From: Gari tellinella
Taxonomy: Eukaryota; Mollusca; Bivalvia; Cardiida; Psammobiidae
Assembly (NCBI GenBank): GCA_922989275.2
Contig: OV277857.1
Location: 78,733,321-78,797,320 of the forward strand
Reading direction: 5' to 3'
DNA: 64,000 nt
This document shows positions 44,100 to 55,290 of the stretch, piece after piece. A program made the translations under genes and the position numbers. The notes beneath the pieces are model-generated. The model was not told where the DNA came from and did not search any database. It saw only the letters and a program-made list of their open reading frames with translations. Within the stretch, counting starts at the first letter, position 1; each line of letters begins with the position of its first letter.

Positions 44100-44272
44100 T
44101 TACAGTATGAATTTTACTATCACTGATAATATACTGAATTATCAGTTTGTGAATATGTTATCTTGTCTATGTACATTATTTGTTCCTCATGTTTTGTCTA
44201 TGAACATTTTTGTTCCTCCTGTTTTCATTTAAAATCATGAACTGAGAGAATTTAAATTTGAATTTGAATTTG
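44100..44272 (+). mobile_element. LINE 3' end with (AATTTG)n tail
   Basis: TTGTTCCTCATGTTTTGTC and TTGTTCCTCCTGTTTTC precede AATTTAAATTTGAATTTG. The layout is that of a LINE UTR and simple-repeat tail. No coding part. Confidence 0.5.
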
Positions 44273-44439
44273 CAGTTGGCATACTGAGCCATGTCGATGC
44301 TTGCTTATGACGAAATGCATGTTTGTGGTAACGAGAGGCCTTAATTGTTATACTGCTTGGATTTTCTTATTTACTGTTAACGCTATAGGCGGTATAGGAT
44401 AATTTACTTGTTATCTGCTTAATAAACTGTCCAAGAACT

Positions 44440-44600
44440 ATACCACAGACCCCAGCCAGCCGGTTTCAGAGAGATCAGGGGAAATCCCTACCATCAAGAT
44501 CCACCAGACTGGTGCATTCTGTTACTTTCAATCAGTGGGCACCTATCTTCAATACTAGAAACAGGCTATTAAAAGGGAAAATTAACAAAGTTAAAATTAA
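44440..44600. mobile_element. Family A remnant
   Basis: GCATTCTGTTACTTTCAATC and CACCTATCTTCAATACTAG are the right side of an A element. The left side is lost. Confidence 0.5.
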
Positions 44601-45391
44601 CTCTGTTATCGTTAACTGTTATCGTCTGCTTCAAACCTTTCTTCGCAAAATATCACTTGCTTAAATGCTACTATTCGTACATTCGTTTCGAAACTATCGT
44701 CTGTTCTAATACTACTCTGTCCGTATATTCGTTTCATAGTAAACTTCTATGTAGTGTTGCTGAAGAAATATCTCCCAAACAGTTTTTATGAAACCACATC
44801 ACCATTGCAAGACCCAAATTAACAAACAAAGAATTTATTACAAACAGTGCAGCAGAAGTTGTCTGATCAGGGTATGTACTCTTTGTAAGAATAAAAACAG
44901 GATAATCAATGAAGTAGGGGGTTATTTTAAGTTTGTTTCCGTGATATACATTTTTAAATAAAACCTAAACTTAATTTGCTAATCAAATGTTAAAAGCTGC
45001 CCATGAAACTGATTTATAACTGAAAATTGGATGTAAGAATACTTTATTACACCAAGCTTTCAGTTGCAATATTGATTTCCCATAGACCAAAATGAAGCAT
45101 TTTGCATGTCTTTTACACCTATCAAAAAGTACTGTCACTCTATATGATATTCTTTTCGCTATGTGAATGTGGCAGAAAATCAAATCTATAAGGGCAGGAA
45201 ACTCCGTATCCGTATTAGCTTTTAGCATTTTCTGTACGAGTTGCTTTCCTTCGTCTATTACTTACACAAAACAATAAACGTATATACAACTTCTGACCCA
45301 GATAACGATACCAAACATTGCATCCAATCGATTTGTAACAATTTCGGAGGAGGATATTTGCCAACTAGACAATGAAAAAGACGTTGTGTCT
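44601..45391. other. No gene recognised; G remnant
   Basis: 44825-44890 has ACAAACAGTGCAGCAG..TGATCAGGGTATGTAC. Nothing else stands out. Confidence 0.4.
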
Positions 45392-45661
45392 TCAAACTAC
45401 TTGTCTTAACGTTCTTCTTTCTTTTTTGAAAGGATAAAAACCATGTGACTTCGTAGACTTCGGTGTCGTTTCCCACGAGACGTACACGGTGCCGGTAAAT
45501 TTGTATTCACAACATATCTTATAAAATACGAACGAGACGATTCCACAGCCAGTGTTGATAAGCTCGGTGTAATAAAATAACACAAGGGTGGCATTGGGGC
45601 TTCGCCTCGGGTCACATTCTGTTTCTCGGGTTGACAATTTGAATGTCACGCAAACTGCCAT
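45392..45661 (-). other. Unassigned 89-codon open frame
   Basis: Starts MAVCVTFKLSTRETECDPRR. The DNA here is GC-richer than its surroundings and CpG-containing, which is why I list it. I do not recognise a family. There is no clear splice donor at its end, and it lies next to an E-type remnant (45685-45725, TCTGATCTGGCTCAAAACTG). It could be a first exon or chance. Confidence 0.2.
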
Positions 45662-45868
45662 CTAATATTTATATATTATTTAGTATCAGTGTCTGATCTG
45701 GCTCAAAACTGTTTACACTGGAAACAAGTCCCATGTTTCTACTGAACTGTAACAATGTAGTTTTCCAGGTAAACTGTAGCCATATGTTAAAGGACTAAAA
45801 AATACGTATTTAGGATTTTTATTTAGACAAAAACTTTCTACGATTATACTAAGAAAAAATTCTCAAAT

Positions 45869-46110
45869 TTAACTCTTTCAACACTAAGTTACTATTGTGG
45901 GTCATTATGTTACCTTGTGAATCTTTCTAGTTACCAACACATGGACTAGTCTAATATGAAATCTGGGAAGTTTAATAAATACTGGTCTAAAATATCAAAT
46001 AGTTGAGACCCAGATCAGAGGTCTCCTCTAGGAGCCCTCTGATCTGGTTCTTTACTGTTTGCAAATACCATAGGTTTATTTCAAACAGGTTCGTGGTGTT
46101 GAAAGAGTAA
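45869..46110. mobile_element. Family G relative with different ends
   Basis: TTAACTCTTTCAACACTAAG at the left and TGGTGTTGAAAGAGTAA at the right. Hairpin 45997-46060 with CAGATCAGAGGTCTCCTCTA and mirror. The outer arms are closer to one another than to other G copies. Confidence 0.75.
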
Positions 46111-46389
46111 GAAAACATTTCAGGAGTTAATAAGATAGTTCTTACTACGGGTTCAACTTCAGATGCTAAACGCTACTGGAATAAGAGGCCAGAATCAGGT
46201 TGACTGCAGAACTCATCTACAGTAATAACCGCGCCTCCTAATATAGTGTATTTCTTTGATCTAAGCATATCGTGTAAAAGTGAAGTTTGGACGAAAATAA
46301 AACCATTTCTTCTTTATCTTAGAGAGTATTCATTTCCCACTCATGTCATAGGAAGTACGGCCACTCCACGTGCATTTTGAGTAACTAGT

Positions 46390-46613
46390 GCAATGGAAAT
46401 AACCACCTGTCCTCAAGCCATGCATTTATATGCTATGACGTAAAAGAGATGTCGCTTTTGCAAACACTGGAGAGACAAGTATTTCTACCATAAAAAATTG
46501 CGCAATGGAAATAACCACCTGTCCTCAAGCCATGCATTTATATGCTATGACGTAAAAGAGATGTCGCTTTTGCAAACACTGGAGAGACAAGTATTTCTAC
46601 CATAAAAAATTGC
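46390..46613 (+). repeat. Exact tandem duplication, 2 x 112 bp
   Basis: GCAATGGAAATAACCACCTG..ACCATAAAAAATTGC at 46390-46501 is repeated at 46502-46613 without any difference that I can see. Confidence 0.95.
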
Positions 46614-46790
46614 ATGAACTCGTTATCATTTTCAAATTAAGTCAAGTCCATTTTAATTATTTATGGATGTTTGATTTTTACAATAAATTGCATTGAAAAT
46701 GACAAGCAGAAACAAACTGCAGTTTACATGTTATATGGCGGATGTACTCGACAATAGTAAATGACACACGCACCACTAGTGGTTGTTGGG

Positions 46791-47008
46791 TTAACTCCTT
46801 CACAACCATGACGTCATCAATTTTAAACAATCGCCGACTGCTTTTTTTCTCAAATCTAATTTTTTAGGTAGATTCTCTATTATGACTTCAGAAAAATTGA
46901 ACTGAGTGTCAAACAATTTGGATCCTGATCAGACGCCGCGTGATCAGGATCTAAACTGTTTGCAAATAAACATTGTTCATACTTGTGGTAAGGTAGTAAA
47001 GGGGTTAA
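46791..47008. mobile_element. Family F element
   Basis: TTAACTCCTTCACAACCATG and AAGGTAGTAAAGGGGTTAA ends. Hairpin 46908-46966 is shortened: GATCAGACGCCGCGTGATC, lacking the right CGGCGTC half. Confidence 0.85.
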
Positions 47009-47950
47009 AGACATCCCTAGACGACCTTTCGATCATAACACCTGACAAGCTATCAAAGCATGCAGCCACGTGCAAGTTTTGTCCTTACTGCTATCTTGTC
47101 TAGGGATATACTCATCCAAGCTTTTCATGTGAGGCCCGTACCTTAAAATTGTTAGTTTGGTTAGTAAAACCCATTGAAAAAAAACCTTGACTGTGAGTAT
47201 GTGAGGGCCTCTCTAGACAACTGGAGATTAGTTACCTGGATTTTCACACCAACTGAGATTGGTGACACCTTGTGATTCGCGATTTTTCTCACCTATCTTA
47301 TAATGGGGGGTGGTCTGTCAAAGGACTGAGGAAAGGTCTTTAAGGGAATATCTAGAACGTTTTACCGTGTGATAACTGTTGAAGACTAGACACGAAGAAA
47401 CTCGGCGTCTCATCGGGATCAAAACTGTTTGTGACATTCCAGGGAGGCTTGTTTTCTTCTAAAAGGAGTTTTCAATTTACTCTGAGAATTGATGTTGTCG
47501 ACAAAATGGAAACTGGAAACTAGAATCTACCTACAGTTGGATATTTATACTCGAAATTAATACTTCGTTAATGGTTTCTTCTACAGGCATGCGGCGTCTT
47601 ATCTCATACTAGTGGTGTAAATAGGCATCGTGCAGTTCCGAATTGGGAGACATGTAATCTCTATAACTGTCTGGCCACATATAGATTGTAAACACACCTT
47701 TTCAATAGTATTGTTCCCGCTTCACACACCCTCGCAACTTATATTTACAAACAGTTTGGATCCTGTTCAGACGCCGAGTAACTCGGCGTCCGTTCAGGAT
47801 CAATCCAGTTTGTAAGTCACTTTTATTCTTCAGTCAAAACGACTAAAGTGTACATTTGAAATAAAAGCAGACGTTAATTCCTGGCAACTTATGTAAACAG
47901 TACAGTAAAGCATGTATTCCTTGACAAATCAAGGTGGGGTTGTTGTTTTT
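47009..47950. other. No gene; two F hairpins without ends
   Basis: 47395-47435 is one arm (CTCGGCGTCTCATCGGGATC). 47747-47813 is a nearly full hairpin (CAAACAGTTTGGATCC..GACGCCGAGTAACTCGGCG), with GAG/CTC where other copies have GCG/CGC. The remainder is unassigned. Confidence 0.55.
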
Positions 47951-48181
47951 TTAACTGTTTCACTTCCATGACGTCATCAATTTTAAACAATCGTAGTCTG
48001 CCTTTTTTGCTCAAATTTAAATTTTAAACATTTTGACTAAAGAAATATTGAAATGAATGTCAAACAGTTTGTATCCTTATCAGAAGCCGCGGTACGCGGC
48101 ATCTGATCAGGATCTAAACTGTTTGTATATACATGTATAAATATTGCCATGGTACTCGGGGTAAGGCAGTGAAGGAGTACA
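47951..48181. mobile_element. Family F element
   Basis: TTAACTGTTTCACTTCCATG at the left, GGTAAGGCAGTGAAGGAG at the right. Hairpin 48061-48125 (AGAAGCCGCGGTACGCGGC centre). Confidence 0.82.
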
Positions 48182-48184
48182 ACA

Positions 48185-48310
48185 TGGAAAACTTTTTTCT
48201 TTCCAAATAGACGCCTTTAGGCTGAAACAATGATAGTCTTTCAAACAATTTACGATCAGGAACCGAATACCGGCCTTTGGACAGGCTCAAAACTATTTGC
48301 CACTCCGACA
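48185..48310. mobile_element. Family E remnant
   Basis: TTTCTTTCCAAATAGACGCC, TTTCAAACAATTTACGATCA and GGCTCAAAACTATTTGCCAC. Ends are lost. Confidence 0.45.
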
Positions 48311-48793
48311 GTAAATAAATTGTCAGCATTATTGAAGAGCTGTATTTTGCGTCATTTAATTGTAAATGGGTTAACAAGCGTGAAATTAAATGATACAGAA
48401 TCTAGTCTAAATGACATTATATAAACGTTTGAAACAGTAATAAACACATGTTGTGTACAGTTCTAGTTAGTAAGTTTTATTCAGCATTGTAGGCCTCCGG
48501 CCCAAACACGTATATACATATACATACATAATGGTACAAATTGTCATGCGTAGTGATAGACATAAAGTAGACATAAAGTAACCAAAATAATATTTCTATC
48601 GAGGTTTGCAACAAGCTCTTTTCATAATATATGAATATCATAATGTGACGTAAGTTTTCACCACATGTTTCTCCAAGTCCTATAAATATTCAATATCTAC
48701 ATGACTTGATATTGGAGTCATGCCATTGCTAGTAAGAAACTATATTTGTGTTTGAACCTCTCAACAACAACTGTACATAAAACATTAGAAACA

Positions 48794-48983
48794 TTAACCC
48801 CTCACTGCTTATCCCCGAATGCAATGCCATATGTAAACAACATGGATTCGGATTGGACGCCGAGTAACATGGCGACTTATCCGGGTCCAAACCGTTTGAC
48901 ACTACTCAAATAGTTTTGCCAGACTTAAGAAAATATCTGATGTTCAAATATGAAGTCAGTGAAATCGGCAATGAAGGGGTTAA
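48794..48983. mobile_element. Family F element inside the LINE 3' UTR
   Basis: TTAACCCCTCACTGCTTATC at the left and GCAATGAAGGGGTTAA at the right. A diverged hairpin (TAAACAACATGGATTCGGAT..TATCCGGGTCCAAACCG). Inverted relative to most copies. Flanking sequence on both sides reads as LINE UTR, so the F insertion is younger than the LINE. Confidence 0.78.
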
Positions 48984-49188
48984 TCGACAAAACAATACAT
49001 GTGCAATACAATATCAAACAACACATCATTAATATACAAAAGCGAATTATAGTAGACACACTACATACTATATTGCCATATTGTTGGTAAAAGGATACAT
49101 CTGCACATATAAAGTATATGCAAACATTTTCTTCCACCACCAATATGTTATCTATTTTGACATTAAGCTTTACAAAATGAAATATATA

Positions 49189-51035
49189 CTAATTTAAGAA
49201 CTCATCTCGTAATTTCATGGCATAGTAAATGAACATAGCTAAGTTGTGTATGGTTGTCCTGTTAGTAGAGGACATCAAAATGTTAAATTTATGGATTGAG
49301 GGATATTCCCAAAACTTTTTTTTTATATATCTAGCTCTAAGCTGTTCATATAAAGGACAATACAATACAAAATGGAATTCATCCTCTATGATATTATCAC
49401 AATGGATGCAGTAACGCATATCTCTAGGTAAGTTTATGTGTCTTCCCTTTTCTATCATAAGTTTATGTGAAGAAGACCTAAATGATACTCAACTACGTCT
49501 AAACCTTTGTAAATCAATAATTTCTACATACTTTTCTTTTTCAAATGAAGTCTTGAATTGTCTGTATAAAACTAATTTACTGTTTTCACAACACATCTCA
49601 AACCATTTTTGCCTATATTGATCCCTTAACCTATCAACATATTGAATGAGGAATTGTTTTGAATCATGAACCATTTGGTTTTCCCAAATATAACCAAATC
49701 CGTTACTATATAAATTTAAACGTAAAGATGTAACCCAGTTTTTATACCCCCGTTCATCATAAAACTTCAACATATTGTAACATTTCTTCACATACCTGTT
49801 TTCTGGTAATGCAATACCCCTTATCCAAAACTTAATACAACGCTTATATGATAAAATATACATTGGAAATCTGCCACAATCTCCCATAATTGCAGAATTG
49901 CACGCTTTAAGGGGTGAAGATAGAAACCTTTTACATGCATAGATATGTACCCTTTCTATTTGCTCCATATAATTTAACCCCCAAATCTCACATCCATAGA
50001 GTAATATTGGACTTATTTTAGTATCAAAGAACTTAAAATATGTTTTGTAAGGTATTGGTTGTATATCTTGCATATTCTGTAACAGAATTATAAGCACTTT
50101 CTTTGCTTTTATGGCCATATTGTCTGCCATTGTGTACAAAGATAGTCTGCATGTAAAATTAACACCAACATAAGTAGATGCATTAACAGTTTCAATTGTT
50201 CTGCCATCATAAAATCATCGTTCGTGTTTGGAGATTTTCCCGCCATTTTTGAAAACGACAATTTTTGTTTTATCAACGCTTACACTTAACTTCCAATCCA
50301 AACAATGATGTTTAAGAACATTAAAGTGTCTTTGTAAACCACTGACTGTATCTGCGATCAGGGCCACGTCATCAGCAAACATCAAAATTAGGATTTCAAC
50401 TATTTCTGGTGTTAATTGAATACCATGCACATTATTATTATTAATTGACGTACTACGTTCATTTATAAAAATAGAAAATAATACAGGGCTGAGTTTACAG
50501 CCCTGTCGTACACCCAAAGGACATTCAAAACTCTCTGATATTAAACCATGATCACGTACAGATGCTTTAACAGACTTATAGATACCAAATATTGCTAAGT
50601 ATAAATTAACTTTAATACCAATATGATGTAGTGCATAAAAAAGTTTATCTCTATTTACAGAATCAAACGCTTTTTTAAAATCTACTAAAGTTACATATAT
50701 TTTCTTACCTTTCCTGCATAGGTACTTATTTATTAATGAATACAAAACAAAGGCATTATCAATAGTAGAATATCCTTGTCTGAAACCTGCTTGTGCTTCT
50801 GAAATCTTATCATAAGCATTAACAAAGAAAGTGACTCTTTTGTTTAGAATACCGATATATATATATATTACTAAAAATATCTAACAGAGCTATGCCTCTG
50901 TAATTATCAGGGTTATTTACATTGCCTTTCTTATGTAAAGGTATTATAATAGATGTAGCTCAGTTGTATGGAAATTCACCATGTGTGTAGAGTCTGTTAA
51001 ACAACTTTCGTATATATGGTAATAAAATATAAAAA
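49189..51035 (-). pseudogene. LINE reverse transcriptase, with two in-frame stops and a frameshift
   Basis: From ~51030 the minus strand reads KLFNRLYTHGEFPYN and IIIPLHKKGNVNNPDNYRGI, then shifts frame near the (TA)n at 50857-50867. It continues EAQAGFRQGYSTIDNAF, VTLVDFKKAFDSVNR (catalytic Asp), LGVRQGCKLSPVLFSIF and FADD (~50370). A TGA at 50215-50217, probably a former Trp codon, and a TGA at 49489-49491 interrupt an otherwise single frame. The C-terminus has CIHCDNIIEDEFHFVLYC, like the LINE at 4.3-5.7 kb. CR1/I-like clade, dead. Confidence 0.9.
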
Positions 51036-51040
51036 AAACA

Positions 51041-51475
51041 AAGATGCATTAAAACTAAATTGAATAAGAAAAGCAAACAATGGTTCGATTATGAGTGTAA
51101 ACAGCTCAAGCGTAAATCATTAAAAGCTTTACAATGTTTCCGATCCAGTCGTGATGTACATAATCTACTTCGATATCAAGAGGCAAAAGCTATATGCAAA
51201 ACCACTTGTAAAACTAAAAGAATGTCTCATGAAAAATCCTTTATACGGAAGTTAGAGTCGAACGTTAATAAATCGAAATATTTCTGGAAGAAATTGAGTC
51301 ACTGACAAAATTACCAAGAGCAGAACCAAATATATCTGTTAATGACTGGTTTATACATTTTAGTAGTTTGTTCTAAGAAAACTATGACCAAAATGAAAGA
51401 CGTGATCTAAATCAATATCTTCTGAATGATAATAGTGGTGACACTGAAGAAACACTACTTTTATAGAAACACTAC
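51041..51475 (+). pseudogene. Inverted LINE linker segment
   Basis: Reads QWFDYECKQLKRKSLKALQC..SKYFWKKLSH. After a one-base shift at ~51305 it continues LTKLPRAEPNISVNDWFIHF and NDNSGDTEETLL. This is the usual linker between endonuclease and RT in such LINEs. The end has a 17-base tandem repeat (AGAAACACTACTTTTAT, ~51450-51484). Roughly 40-50 residues expected before the RT seem to be missing at the breakpoint. Confidence 0.78.
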
Positions 51476-51485
51476 TTTTATAGAA

Positions 51486-53558
51486 ATTAATAAATTATAT
51501 TGAAAAGAATTTACCTCCAAAGTTACCAAATTTTTGGCAATTCCACCAACATCTGTGGCAAACTAATTCCAAAACTATCTATGACATAGTAATTTTAAAA
51601 TGTTCCTGAGGTGCAAGGAATCCTTATTTTCTCTTTAGAATGTCCATTTGAACACTGTATAGTCTGACATTATACCCATTGTCACCAAGCATTTCAATTC
51701 TCCATATTGGCTAACAGATGTAATTGAAACAAGTCCTTTAAAAAGTATGGTAGTCAAACAATGTCAAAGTCAAAACAGCACATGAATGCTACATAACAGC
51801 ATTCTGGTACATGTACAAACCATTGTGGATTCCAAATGTCAAATGTTTCAAAAAGGCAACCCATTTGTAAACAACAATGAGATTTCGCCCTTATTGAACA
51901 AAATCGCTGAGTGACGCCAATATAATTAGATCTTATCTGTATTATATTATTGGTTTTGAAAACGATTTTAGTGAAATTATGCAAATTTCATCATACGTTT
52001 CTGATGTTATGCTTTGGAGTAAATTGTTTAATTTACATATATATTGTTATCTATAGCCTAGGGTACGAATGTAACTTTTTGCGCAAAGCCGGGATCAGTA
52101 TTGTCGTTTGTGTTTTAAATTCGTTATTCGGCTATGAAGAAAAAGCACGGCAGAATTATCTAAAACGCTATAAATTGCGACTTCGTCTTTAAAACAGTTG
52201 AATCTGAATCATGAAAAATATATCTAAAACAATAGCGTTTATATTTATAAAAATAAATACGATCTTTTCGCGAAATTGGTTTTGGAGCGCAATAATATTT
52301 CTTCCATAACGAGTGATTCGGTCAATCTTTTGGCCAATATGTAAACAAAAGCGGAACTGATTTTCAGAAGAGAGAAACTTATCAAAAACAATATTCATCA
52401 GAAAAGTGTATGCTGTGATACCATTTCTCGCCTTGTAGAAAAGCAAGAAAAAGTGTATGATCAATGTAGAAACAGAGTTGTAGATCCAAAATACTCGTAC
52501 CACATTTCACTATACATGTCGTGTTTAGGCTTCAAAATGGCGGTGGATTTGTTTCACTACATGTGGTAAATATATTCAAAATACCTTTTCAGAAAGAATT
52601 GCTTGAAAAATAACATTCCTGTCATCTCAATGAAGAACCGGGTTGCAATTTGTCATAGTTTTTCTGTTGAATTGTTTGCTATACAGTACGGTGCACTTGC
52701 CCCAAAATCCCTTTGTTTTAAGGTGCTTCGCATATTCGCGTAGTTTCCATACGATTGTTATGAAAATTGTCATGAAGAATGATAATAGCCTAAGAAACAA
52801 AGTGTGTAAATATAGGCAAAATTTATCGTGTGGTTTGTCTTTAAGGTCTTTTTTCTGACAAAAACCTAGAAGTTTGATGATTTTATTTTTCTTAAAAATG
52901 AATAAAGCTAATGACTATAATTCTCGCCCAATAAGTAGTCCAAAACATTCATTACAAGAAACGCTAAACACATTTTGAATAAAGGTGTTCAGAAAGATGT
53001 TATCAGCTATTTAAATTTTGCAAAATGCTAAAAAATTGAATTACAAAAAACTGACTCATTCAATGTATATTTGTTTTCATTTTATTCAAATATATGGTTG
53101 ATGAACTAGTCAGTCTGAAAAAATTAGAAAATATTACACTCAGGATTTGTTGTAATAACATATTTTCTTATTAAAATGTGGGATACTTGTTGTTTAGGTA
53201 CAGTTACCTACCTTAGAATTAAAACTTCGTCATTAAAATGCATTATTATTTATTCATGGACTTGCATACAAGGTTTATTATATTGTTTGAACATAATTAT
53301 AATGGGCAATATCGATCTTGAAAAGGTTAGCGTATTGATAAGCTTCAAGGTGGGGCTTTATAGTTCGATCAAATCGTTTACATGTTTACCGATTTAATTG
53401 ACTTGTAAGTCATTAAACTAAAACGTACAGGTAAGTGGACATATACTTGGACCGTAAACATCACTAGTACTAATCAACGAAGACTAAACATAACATGTCT
53501 CTTGATTACTGCGTTATGGATTGACAAGTCAATAAATCGGACACTAAAAAAAATATTT
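51486..53558. other. 2-kb stretch without recognised features
   Basis: AT-rich DNA. Several 60-100-codon frames occur (e.g. 52189-52503 minus), but none has a recognisable motif, and their composition is that of the background. I see no hairpin elements, unlike the rest of the window. Confidence 0.45.
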
Positions 53559-53559
53559 G

Positions 53560-53645
53560 GATCGGATAGGTCTCGAACCTATGACCTTTGGATTGCTAGT
53601 CAACCACTATAGTCAACCACTATACTAACTGCGCTATGAAGGATT
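53560..53645 (-). pseudogene. tRNA-like Pol III unit with a 13-bp internal duplication
   Basis: The minus strand shows TAGCGCAGTTAGTATAGTGG (box A region) and GGTTCGAGACC (box B), then GATCCAAATATTTTTTTT as terminator. AGTCAACCACTAT is duplicated in tandem (53598-53610, 53611-53623) between D-arm and anticodon arm, so it cannot fold as a normal tRNA. SINE head or tRNA pseudogene. Confidence 0.6.
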
Positions 53646-54404
53646 ATACTAAGTTATATCAACATTTCCTTTATATAAATTTTCTAGTATAAACACGTAC
53701 GAAAAAAGTCTGTGTCGTCCAGACGCATATCCGCTCGCCCGCAAGACCGACTTCCGGTAGCGAAAGGCCTTAATGCTTGTTATTAATTATCGAGGCAGCT
53801 TTTGTCAGCATAGTAAGGCCAGTGTTAGAACATATGCACATACTTTAAATTGGACTGTATGTTTTGATTGGGACTCATCTCTGTAAAGCATGAGTAGCAT
53901 TTGACCTAAAAAAATTGCTACAACAGCCAAAATTCAATATGGCCATGCACTATTACTACACACATGCCACCGTCCAATCGTGCTACAGACAATATGTGCA
54001 CGTGGAAACGTAGTTTAGGTTCCTGTTGAATGTATGTCAATTTATTGGCAGAGGGGATAGTCTCGGTTTAATAAACGGAAGCAATTCCCAATGACAGTTT
54101 AGCCCCAATACTGCGGCAAAGTAGGAAGGTCTCTGGGGATATATGGTAGAAGAATATCTATTCCGAACAAAAAGTGTTCCGTAACTAACTTACCTGATGA
54201 CGATTTATTTGGAGTCAGCTCCTGTATTGCCTGTAAAAATTAAACAGTAATATCACTATTGAACAAAATGTATTCTACATCAGATAAATTAACACCTTCA
54301 GTAATAGTTGTAGGTTGAACATCGGAAAAGTCATTGTCATTAAAAACTTGGCTAAAATTATCAAATATATAATGTATACTATCGGTTTGGAAACGTGTCT
54401 TTTC
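53646..54404. other. No gene recognised
   Basis: AT-rich to mixed DNA without shared repeats that I can see. Confidence 0.35.
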
Positions 54405-54560
54405 AGAGTCCTCCGGAAAGTGCTGGGGGCTCCTTTAGGAACCCTTTTCGTGGATCTACACTGTTTGCATTGAACAAGGGTACTCTTGAGAGGCACACTG
54501 TTTGTAAATGACGCGTATACTCGTCGCTAGGGTCCAATGCCTTAATGTATATGTACACTA
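54405..54560. mobile_element. Family G element, inverted, partial
   Basis: GGGGGCTCCTTTAGGAACCC hairpin top, CACTGTTTGCATTGAACAAG, CACACTGTTTGTAAATGACG, GTCGCTAGGGTCCAATGCC. Confidence 0.65.
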
Positions 54561-54844
54561 TAAATGTGTTAAGCAATTTTATGCCCAATAAAGGCTGTGT
54601 TATTTTGTGTAAAACAATTTCAGTTCAGTTTAGAATGTAAAATTGTCACCACACTTTTTGAATGGAAACTTCGATTTACTTCTTACTGGGAGTAAATTAT
54701 TTTCTTATTTCACGAGAACTAGTTTCAGGTCATTAATATCTTTTCCTGCTAAATATTATGTCAACCAACTCGTTGAAAAGCAAATTCAATCTAAGTTATT
54801 AACTCTGTGCATGCTAGCGGTGGATATATCTGCCACAGTGGTTA

Positions 54845-54995
54845 CCTTTGCAAACAGTTTGTATCCAGATGAGACGCCGCGTAACGCGGCGTCTCATCTT
54901 GATCCAAACTGTTTGACACTCTGACCGTGTTTTGAAAAGAATATTAGAAAAATCTAATTTTTAGAACGTCAGCAGACGACAATTGTTGCAGACGA
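54845..54995. mobile_element. Family F element, inverted, truncated
   Basis: Hairpin 54851-54918 with GATGAGACGCCGCGTAACGC and mirror, i.e. GATGAGA/TCTCATC instead of GATCAGA/TCTGATC. Then AGCAGACGACAATTG. Outer ends missing. Confidence 0.75.
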
Positions 54996-55129
54996 AAATA
55001 TTACCCAGCAACTATGGTTTGCATTGGAACGTCTGGGCTATCGGTTCCCTAGATCATTGACATCTAAGCTTCAAATCATATAAATGTCCAGTTGTCATCT
55101 AGGTCTATTTACATATTTTAACTATTTAT

Positions 55130-55290
55130 TGCAAATGATAAACAATGCACACCCAGATCTAAGGCTTTCTGAATTAGCCCTCTGATTTCGGTTTACACAG
55201 TTTGCATATAGTATATGTGTGTCATTTATAAGTAGACTGTTTGTAAAAACGCCTACATTCTCACTTGGGTTCAATGTGTGAGCTAGACTG
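55130..55290. mobile_element. Family G element, inverted, decayed
   Basis: AAACAATGCACACCCAGATC..CCCTCTGATTTCGGTTTACAC, CAGTTTGCATATAG, TAGACTGTTTGTAAAAACGC. Confidence 0.6.

Larger units (their letters stand above)
48475..51480 (-). mobile_element. Non-LTR retrotransposon with inverted 5' segment
   Basis: The minus strand from ~51035 to 48475 holds RT, C-terminus, 3' UTR and a tail ending GAATAAAACTTACTAACTAG. Directly beyond, 51041-51480 on the plus strand is the linker that should precede the RT, in inverse orientation. This order (inverted upstream segment next to the downstream segment) is the known result of twin priming. A family F element sits in the 3' UTR. Confidence 0.8.

Noticed and set aside
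52189..52503. 104-codon minus-strand frame
   Set aside because: Length is within chance for AT-rich DNA with this many frames. Composition is rich in Phe/Ile as in background, and there is no motif or splice context.
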